Source: an uncultured Opitutia bacterium (GTDB lineage: Bacteria > Verrucomicrobiota > Verrucomicrobiia > Opitutales > CAJWYM01). From it: a stretch of DNA of 40,125 nt. The notes under the pieces are model-generated. The model was not told the DNA's origin, made no database searches, and worked only from the letters and a program-made list of their open reading frames with translations. This document shows positions 33,856-40,125 of this stretch, piece by piece. The number at the start of each line of letters is the position of its first letter. Positions within the stretch are counted from its first letter, which is position 1. Position numbers and translations under genes: made by a program. The stretch is taken from NCBI GenBank assembly GCA_913049555.1, contig CAJWYM010000034.1, positions 1 through 40,125 of the forward strand, in the 5' to 3' direction.

Positions 33856-35517
33856 ATGATTCAGTATATAAATATTCGAAATGTAGCTCTCATCGAGGAA
33901 TTAACTCTTGATTTCGGTTCTGGTTTGATCACTGTAACGGGTGAAACTGGGGCTGGCAAATCCGTTTTATTAGGAGCTCTTAGTATGCTTGCAGGAGCTA
34001 GAATGGAGAAAACAATCATTGGAAGTCATGGAGATGCAGCTGAGGTGCAGGCTTCTTTGTACATAGAGAATTCTTCCACAATGGATCCTTATTTAGAATC
34101 TTTGGGATTGCCTTGTTGCGAGGACAATACCCTAGTGCTGCATCGAGTGATCAATCGAGGTAAAATGGCTCGTATTTCTGTGAATGGAGTTTTGACTACC
34201 TTGGGCAATCTCCAGAAGTTAGGAGAGTTTTGGGTTGATTTTCATGGGCCAGGAGAACCCCAAAAACTTTTTAAAAATTCAATCCAATTGGAACTTTTAG
34301 ATTTATTTTCAGGTCACAAAGCGGTCTTGGTTGAATATAAAAGCCTATACAGTAATTGGACGGGAGTGTTGTCAGAAATAGATCATTTAAAGAATACTAC
34401 GGCAATTTCACCAGACGAGATGGATTTTTTACGTTCGCAACTGGATCAGATCGAGGCTTTTGAATTGACGGATGAAGCCGTCGAAAGATTGGAGGATGAC
34501 TACAATCGAATTGAGCGTGCACAAGAATACCAAGACAATTTAGATATCATTGAGGAGGCATTCAATGGCTCGAATGGAATCCTAAGTCGAACAGGCCAAT
34601 CATTAAAAGCGGCCAAGGAATTGGCTGAGATTGATTCGACCTTAGATGAATTTTTGGATCGTATTGAAAATTTACAAGTGGAGACCGAGGATCTATCTAC
34701 GGAGGTTCGCGCCTTGTATGCAAATATGGATATTGATGTCCACTCTATCCAAGAGATTAAAAGAAAAATGAATCGTTGGATGGAACTTCGAAGACGATAT
34801 GGTCAGAATGTCCAACAAGTTCAGGCCAAGCGGGATTCTATGCAAAAAAGAATTGCAGATTCATCCAATATGGATGAGCGCTTGCATGAGTTAGAGAAAG
34901 AGGCAGATGTTTGGAAAAATCAATTGGAAGAAAAAGCGGCCATAATTAGAAAGCGCCGAAAAACATGTGCTTTGGAACTTTCAAAGAGAGTTGCAAAAAT
35001 TTTGAATGATCTTGGCTTTAAAAAGGCTCAATTAAGAATCGAAATTGTACCTGAGAAAGATTTAAAAGAATGGGGGGATTGTTATTGTGAGTTTATGTTC
35101 TCAGCAAATGCAGGACACACAGTGCAGCCATTGAGAAAAATTGCATCCAGTGGAGAAACCGCTAGGGTTATGTTAGCATTTAAGACAGTGTTGGCAGAGT
35201 TTGATAACACGCCGGTTCTTGTCTTTGATGAGGTGGATGCAAATGTCGGGGGAGAAGTGGGCAGCTCTGTTGGTGGACTTTTAGGAAGTTTATCCTCGGA
35301 TCATCAGGTCTTTTGTGTGACTCACTTGCCTCAAGTTGCGTGCCAAGGAAATGAGCATTATCTTGTTGAAAAAGTGCAGGGAGATGCGTCAACAGATGTC
35401 AGTATTCGTCCAATCCATAAGAAAAAATCAGATCGTTTGACGGAGCTTGCAAGAATGCTTGGAGATCGAAATTCAAAGACAGCTCAATCCATGGCCAAGG
35501 AATTATTACAAAAATAA
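33856..35517 (+). CDS. recN: DNA repair ATPase RecN
   Basis: The 553 residues have the RecN plan: an N-terminal ABC half opening IRNVALIEELTLDFGSGLIT, Walker A GETGAGKS at 29-36, a long coiled coil (about 160-370) and a C-terminal half with IASSGETARVMLAFK (signature region), Walker B VLVFDEVDANVGG and CVTHLPQVA. The length is normal for RecN. It is an SMC-like cytoplasmic protein that holds broken DNA ends for recombinational repair. The small gene at 35525 starts 7 bp later and leads into sbcD and sbcC, making a double-strand-break repair operon. No LexA-type site could be recognised upstream. Confidence 0.97.
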   Translation: MIQYINIRNVALIEELTLDFGSGLITVTGETGAGKSVLLGALSMLAGARMEKTIIGSHGDAAEVQASLYIENSSTMDPYLESLGLPCCEDNTLVLHRVINRGKMARISVNGVLTTLGNLQKLGEFWVDFHGPGEPQKLFKNSIQLELLDLFSGHKAVLVEYKSLYSNWTGVLSEIDHLKNTTAISPDEMDFLRSQLDQIEAFELTDEAVERLEDDYNRIERAQEYQDNLDIIEEAFNGSNGILSRTGQSLKAAKELAEIDSTLDEFLDRIENLQVETEDLSTEVRALYANMDIDVHSIQEIKRKMNRWMELRRRYGQNVQQVQAKRDSMQKRIADSSNMDERLHELEKEADVWKNQLEEKAAIIRKRRKTCALELSKRVAKILNDLGFKKAQLRIEIVPEKDLKEWGDCYCEFMFSANAGHTVQPLRKIASSGETARVMLAFKTVLAEFDNTPVLVFDEVDANVGGEVGSSVGGLLGSLSSDHQVFCVTHLPQVACQGNEHYLVEKVQGDASTDVSIRPIHKKKSDRLTELARMLGDRNSKTAQSMAKELLQK

Positions 35518-35524
35518 AAGCATT

Positions 35525-35722
35525 ATGCTCATTATTCGTAGAGAAGTTACTAAAACCAAAAGTTACACAGTCATCGTGTGCGGGGATTACATTAAAAAAA
35601 TTCCAACCAATAATTATGAGCATGGTGAAATTATGAAAATTTATAAGCAGGACAAACCTTATCAAGATGTCCTCAATGATTTTGATGATTTTGATATCGG
35701 GCCCAAGAAAAAATCCGAATGA
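35525..35722 (+). CDS. Small hypothetical protein between recN and sbcD
   Basis: The preferred start at 35525 gives 65 residues; the longer frame would overlap recN. The protein opens LIIRREVTKTKSYTVIVCGD, has a middle basic part and ends in an acidic DFDDFDIGPKKKSE tail. Its stop overlaps the sbcD start as ATGA, which shows translational coupling and supports it being a real gene. I recognise no family. Its position suggests a link to DNA repair or simply a conserved operon member. Confidence 0.65.
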   Translation: MLIIRREVTKTKSYTVIVCGDYIKKIPTNNYEHGEIMKIYKQDKPYQDVLNDFDDFDIGPKKKSE

Positions 35723-36969
35723 CTCAATCGGGTACAAAATTGGAAAAACCGTTCCGAGTGCTTCATACTGCAGATTGGCATTTAGGGAAAACTTTAAGCG
35801 ATCGAAATCGTTTAGAGGAGCATCGTCTGTTTTTAGACTGGTTGCTTCAGCAAGTGAAGAAAAAGTCGGTGGATTTAATTTTGCTCGCTGGAGATGTTTT
35901 TGATTCAGCGAATCCACCCCAATCTGCTCAATGGATGTATTTTAATTTTATTTCAAGATTATACAGGCAAGGTGGATGCAGGTTAGCAATCATTAGTGGA
36001 AATCATGACTCGGCTCAACAACTGGAATCTCCAGCAAATGTTTTATCTGCTTTAGATGTTTCTATTGTAGGCTTTCTACCAGAGGATCCTAAAGATAGAA
36101 TTCTTTATATTCCAGACCGAGATTCTCCTAAGCTTGCGATTGCTATGATCCCATTTTTAAGAGATCGGGATTTGCGAATTGGAAACTCCGGTGAAAATAT
36201 TGATAAAATCAAACAGAATTTGGCTGCTGGTATTCGAAATTCCTATCACGAAACTTCAGAAGTTTTTATCTCTCAAGGTATCGATTGTCCTCTGTTGGCA
36301 ACTGGGCACTTAACTGTTTTGGGCTCTAAAACTTCTGAGAGCGAGCGATTGATCCATATTGGAGGCCTTGGAGATGTTGGCACAGATGTTTTTTCAGATT
36401 TTTTCTCTTATATTGCACTGGGGCACATCCACAAGCCTCAAATGGCTGGAGCTCATGAATGGATTCGCTACTCGGGATCTCCAATTCAATTAAGTTTCAG
36501 CGAAGCTGGTGATATTAAAGAAGTCAGGATTTTAGATTTTGATTCTAAGGGTTTGATTGAAAATCAGCCTTTAGTGATTCCGAGATTTCGCGAGCTGAAG
36601 CAAATTAAATGCTCTTACAGTGAAATTGAGTCCACTTTATTAGCTTCAAAATTCAACAACTTACAATTGCGTCCTTGGGTGGAATTAATGGTTCAAGACG
36701 GTAGTCTTGAAACGGATATTCAGGAGCAGGTTTCGAAGCTGCAAGAAAAATTAGATTTCGATGTAATCAAGGTGGTCCGCGCAACGACCTATAAAACTTT
36801 AAGTTCAGCATTTGGGGGAGAGATAGAGAATTATTCAAAACTAGAGGAAGTTTTGAGTGATCCTAAAAGTGTATTCGATCAATTGCTTTCACAAACAGAC
36901 GAATTAGATTCTGATTCAAAAGAGTCTTTGCAAATTGCATTTTCAAGTCTTACTGAGGAGATTGAATGA
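35719..36969 (+). CDS. sbcD: Exonuclease subunit SbcD (Mre11-like)
   Basis: The 416 residues carry the metallophosphoesterase motifs in order: HTADWHLGK (Asp19, His21), LLAGDVFDSA, IISGNHDS, and later LATGHL and ALGHIHKPQ. A C-terminal capping domain follows. SbcD is the two-metal nuclease of the SbcCD complex, which trims hairpins and blocked DNA ends. It begins within the stop of the upstream small gene (ATGA) and ends within the start of sbcC (ATGA), so three genes are translated in tight coupling. The length is normal for the family. Confidence 0.96.
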   Translation: MTQSGTKLEKPFRVLHTADWHLGKTLSDRNRLEEHRLFLDWLLQQVKKKSVDLILLAGDVFDSANPPQSAQWMYFNFISRLYRQGGCRLAIISGNHDSAQQLESPANVLSALDVSIVGFLPEDPKDRILYIPDRDSPKLAIAMIPFLRDRDLRIGNSGENIDKIKQNLAAGIRNSYHETSEVFISQGIDCPLLATGHLTVLGSKTSESERLIHIGGLGDVGTDVFSDFFSYIALGHIHKPQMAGAHEWIRYSGSPIQLSFSEAGDIKEVRILDFDSKGLIENQPLVIPRFRELKQIKCSYSEIESTLLASKFNNLQLRPWVELMVQDGSLETDIQEQVSKLQEKLDFDVIKVVRATTYKTLSSAFGGEIENYSKLEEVLSDPKSVFDQLLSQTDELDSDSKESLQIAFSSLTEEIE

Positions 36970-39899
36970 GAATATTAAAAATTCGCATATTCAATTTAAA
37001 CTCACTGCGTGGGGAACATATCGTTGATTTAACTTCAGAACCTTTAGCAAGTTGCGGTATTTTTGCAATTGTTGGCGCAACCGGTTCTGGAAAGTCAACA
37101 ATTTTGGATGCCATCACGCTAGCCCTTTATGGACGTGCTTCCCGGTATGGGCATGAGAATCCCCATAATATGATGAACCGACAATCGGGGGAATCGGTAG
37201 CCGAGGTAGCTTTTGAAGTTAAAAATCATGTATACAGAGCCGAGTGGCACCTGCACAGGGCTAGAAAAGAAGCCAATGGTAAATTCCAATCTGTCAGTCG
37301 ATATATTTATAACCATACTGGAGAAACACTGGCTCAAAATGTGCGTGAATGTGCATTGAAAATAGAGGAAATTCTTGGATTAGATTATGATCGATTTCTT
37401 CGGAGTGTTCTATTGGCTCAAGGAGAATTCGCTCGTTTTTTAAAAGCAAAATCAAATGAAAGAGCCGAGCTTCTAGAGAGTTTGACGGGAACAAAAATCT
37501 ATTCACAAATTGGAACTCTTGCTTTTGAAAAACATAAATTCTTAGAGCTCAGCTTAGAAACAAAAAAAAGAAGTGTTCAAGAAATATTGCTTTTTGATGA
37601 GGACCAGTTGATTGAAATCAAGCAAGTTTTGGAGGAATGTGAGCATCGATTGTTAGCCGTTGAAAAAACTCTATATGGCTCGGATCAAAAAATTCAAAAG
37701 ATTGAAAGCTTGAAGCAATTGAGATCAGAAATAGAAAAATCCTTAGCTTCTCAGGAAAAGGTTCTCTTGGAAAAACAAAAGAAACAGGAATCCTTCAGAA
37801 AGCTCGATCTTCATAAACAAGCAAATCCTTACCTAGTTGATTTAGGTTTGTTTTTGGACAACAAAAAACGCCTAGATCAAGCAGTCAATCAATTCAATGA
37901 GACAGAAAAGCAACGAAACCACTCTCAAAAGCAATTGAAATCTGTGGAACTCAATCTTTTTTATGCATTGCATTCAAAATTGGATGCTGGAAAAAAGATT
38001 TTAGATCAGTACAGTTCTCAGTGGAATACTGTGAAATTACAATTGTCTGAAGTCGAGAGTTGGCTACGGGAAAATTCTGGAGACCAAGAAATTACCAATC
38101 ATTTGCCTGATATCATAGGCATAATTGGGTTTAAGGAAAATGCACGTAAGTCTGCAAACACTCATTTCAATCAATTTTTAAAATCGCTTCGTTCCATTTT
38201 AGGTCCAGTCAAAATTAATTTTGAGGTCTCTCAGAGTGAAAAGACTGCCTGTGAAGAGTTTGACCGCTCTCTTTTGAAAGGAGTGGAAAAAGCAAAGCAA
38301 AATCAATCGGAAATCGAGATTTTAAAAAGAGATCTTTTGCTTAAAAAAGACCACTTTAAAAAAACGCAATGGATCGCCACTTTTGATGAACATCGCTCCG
38401 CATTAAGAGAAGAGGAAGAATGCCCTCTGTGTGGTTCCAAAGAGCATCCTTATACTCAGGAAGACAACCTATCAGAATTCAGCTTAAAAGACCTTGAGAA
38501 AGAATGTCAGCTTGCAGAGGATAGCTATCAAAAACAACTTAGATCTCAAGAGAATCAAAAAAATGAAATCATAAACAGCAAAGAATCCTCAAAAAATTGT
38601 ATCGTAGAACTAAAATCATGGCACAAGCACCATCTCAAACTTTTAGGAAAAATTGAAAATTTTGGTTTTAACGAAACGTCGCAAGAGATAGATCCTTTTG
38701 TTTTAGACCTAAGAAAACGCGCGCAATTTTACTCCAATAAAAAGAGTCAATTGGATGCGCTTAAACTCAAAAAACAAGAGTTGCAGGATAAGAAAATTCG
38801 AGCGGAAGACGGCATCGAAAGATTGGAAGAGCAGTTGTTGCAAATGCCCGAAATTGTTTTTGAAAAAGACAAGTTCGCATCGATGAGTTTTCGCAAAGAG
38901 TCTTTGCTTGAATTTAAGACTTCTTATTCCGAATTAGGGAATAAATGTAGATCCTTTTCAGTGAAACTGACAGAGCATGAAGAAATTGTAAAACGACTAA
39001 AATCAACTTATGAAATCAATTTAAAATCTTTGTTATCCAAGATTCAAAGTTCTAGTTTTAAGACCATAGAGTCTTTGCAAAATGCTCAAATAGATGAAAA
39101 GACATTTCTCTCTTTAGAAAAAGATCAACGAAGGATTGAGGATCGCCTTGTAGAATTACAAGCAATTATAAAACAGGGACAAAAAAAAATATCAGAATTA
39201 TTAAAAGAGGGTGTCTTAGAGGGGGAGAATGCACAAAGCTTCTTAGAGGGAATTAAAAACAGCAAAATACAAAAGGAGCAAGATCTTCTAAATAAAGGCA
39301 ATCTTCAGAATAAGTTAAAAAGCGACCAAAAAAATCGGGATTTGAAACGGGCTCGTACCAAAGCTTTAGAAAAAGAAGAAATTCAATTAGCGGTTTGGAG
39401 GAAACTAAAGGATTTAATTGGATCTGCGGATGGATCCAAATTTATGAAATTTGCTCAAACGATCTCCCTCGATATTTTGATTCTCCATGCAAACAAACAT
39501 TTAGTTCATTTAAACAACCGATATTCCATTCAAAAATCTAAAGAAGGTGAGGATTTACAATTAGAAATAGAGGATCATTATCAAGCATCTGAAAATAGAC
39601 CTATGGAGAGCTTATCTGGTGGAGAGAGTTTCCTTGTAAGTCTTGCTTTAGCCCTAGGTCTCTCGGATTTAGCAGGCAGATCCATTCGGATTGATTCTTT
39701 GTTCATTGATGAAGGTTTTGGAACTTTAGACTCGGAAGCACTTGAGGTTGCTATCGATGCTCTAGAGCGATTGCGTCAACGAAATAAAACGGTAGGGATT
39801 ATTTCACATGTGGATTTGTTAAAAGAAAGAATAGCTACTAAGATCTCAGTTGAAAAGCTTTCAACTGGACAAAGTCAACTTCAAGTCATTCGAAATTGA
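36966..39899 (+). CDS. sbcC: Exonuclease subunit SbcC (Rad50-like ATPase)
   Basis: The 977 residues show the Rad50-type plan: Walker A GATGSGKS at 37-44, two long coiled-coil arms, a zinc-hook CPLC with Cys486 and Cys489 between them, the ABC signature LSGGES at 883-888, and Walker B LFIDEGFGTLDSEAL. It drives ATP-dependent opening of the SbcD nuclease at DNA ends and hairpins. The start overlaps the sbcD stop by 4 bp. The length is typical of SbcC. It is the last gene of the operon; no clear terminator is visible after it. Confidence 0.97.
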   Translation: MRILKIRIFNLNSLRGEHIVDLTSEPLASCGIFAIVGATGSGKSTILDAITLALYGRASRYGHENPHNMMNRQSGESVAEVAFEVKNHVYRAEWHLHRARKEANGKFQSVSRYIYNHTGETLAQNVRECALKIEEILGLDYDRFLRSVLLAQGEFARFLKAKSNERAELLESLTGTKIYSQIGTLAFEKHKFLELSLETKKRSVQEILLFDEDQLIEIKQVLEECEHRLLAVEKTLYGSDQKIQKIESLKQLRSEIEKSLASQEKVLLEKQKKQESFRKLDLHKQANPYLVDLGLFLDNKKRLDQAVNQFNETEKQRNHSQKQLKSVELNLFYALHSKLDAGKKILDQYSSQWNTVKLQLSEVESWLRENSGDQEITNHLPDIIGIIGFKENARKSANTHFNQFLKSLRSILGPVKINFEVSQSEKTACEEFDRSLLKGVEKAKQNQSEIEILKRDLLLKKDHFKKTQWIATFDEHRSALREEEECPLCGSKEHPYTQEDNLSEFSLKDLEKECQLAEDSYQKQLRSQENQKNEIINSKESSKNCIVELKSWHKHHLKLLGKIENFGFNETSQEIDPFVLDLRKRAQFYSNKKSQLDALKLKKQELQDKKIRAEDGIERLEEQLLQMPEIVFEKDKFASMSFRKESLLEFKTSYSELGNKCRSFSVKLTEHEEIVKRLKSTYEINLKSLLSKIQSSSFKTIESLQNAQIDEKTFLSLEKDQRRIEDRLVELQAIIKQGQKKISELLKEGVLEGENAQSFLEGIKNSKIQKEQDLLNKGNLQNKLKSDQKNRDLKRARTKALEKEEIQLAVWRKLKDLIGSADGSKFMKFAQTISLDILILHANKHLVHLNNRYSIQKSKEGEDLQLEIEDHYQASENRPMESLSGGESFLVSLALALGLSDLAGRSIRIDSLFIDEGFGTLDSEALEVAIDALERLRQRNKTVGIISHVDLLKERIATKISVEKLSTGQSQLQVIRN

Positions 39900-40125
39900 G
39901 TGTTAGGATTTCATCTTAATTGGGAATCTTAGAAGAAGAACTGTTTAAAATTTATACACAAATGGTAAATTTATTTCAAATTGGTTTAATTTTCAGCCTA
40001 TTGAGATAGATTTTTTGCTAAATTATTAAATATTTAAGAATATAAATGATTATTGATACGTTATTTATTGTAATGTGTAAAAATAATTTACAAATAGTTT
40101 GACGAGATTCTTTTAAAGTGATGTT
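39900..40125. other. AT-rich end of the window
   Basis: The 226 bases after sbcC hold no gene that I can support and no clear terminator; the last part is strongly AT-rich. Confidence 0.5.

Noticed and set aside
33789-33908. Small ORF overlapping the start of recN
   Set aside because: It overlaps recN in another frame and shows no motif or clear ribosome binding site.
1-40125. CRISPR arrays, tRNA or rRNA genes
   Set aside because: No regularly spaced repeat array, tRNA-like cloverleaf or rRNA-like sequence was seen on reading through the window, though a covariance-model scan was not possible.

Overview
The window is AT-rich and reads as a chromosomal segment of a polysaccharide-degrading, Gram-negative member of the Verrucomicrobiota. 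The main pointers are a large protein with the prepilin-like N-terminus of the Verru_Chthon cassette A family, a membrane Ser/Thr kinase divergent from an ECF sigma factor, an SHD1-like domain fused to a glycoside hydrolase, and three sulfatases. The phylum is an inference; there is no rRNA or tRNA gene in the window to fix it.

Positions 1-3556 are a scarred accessory region. It holds the 3' end of an RHS gene with a Cys-rich tip, a following secreted protein that may be its immunity partner, two copies of a 22-bp repeat, the C-terminal remnant of a tyrosine recombinase, a RelE/ParE-type toxin-antitoxin pair with its own terminator, and a displaced second RHS tip.

Positions 3557-22611 look like one catabolic island for a beta-1,2-glucan (sophoran). 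A GPH-type sugar symporter diverges from a cytoplasmic GH3 beta-glucosidase. These are followed by two sulfatases, an exported GH144-like endo-beta-1,2-glucanase, a cytoplasmic GH94 protein resembling 1,2-beta-oligoglucan phosphorylase, an exported SGNH/sialate-O-acetylesterase-like esterase, a second GH144-like enzyme with an SHD1-like N-terminal domain, and a third sulfatase. The predicted order of action is: exported GH144 enzymes cut the polymer, sulfatases and the esterase strip substituents outside the cytoplasm, the symporter imports sophoro-oligosaccharides, GH94 phosphorolyses them to glucose 1-phosphate, and GH3 finishes the short products. Three sulfatases in such a locus suggest a decorated, possibly sulfated, beta-1,2-glucan as substrate.

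Positions 22622-28121 hold regulatory and unassigned genes: a transmembrane Ser/Thr kinase whose active-site lysine is arranged as in eukaryotic WNK kinases, a divergent ECF sigma factor, a secreted beta-lactamase-fold serine hydrolase with a beta-sandwich partner, and a small protein that looks like a free-standing FliG C-terminal domain. Positions 28134-33607 hold the Verru_Chthon A-like protein, an overlapping secreted protein and a small SGNH esterase.

Positions 33856-39899 are a housekeeping DNA-repair operon: recN, a small unknown gene, sbcD and sbcC, the last three joined by 4-bp start/stop overlaps. The strongest leads are the candidate decorated-beta-1,2-glucan locus, the WNK-like bacterial kinase and the orphan FliG-C-like protein.
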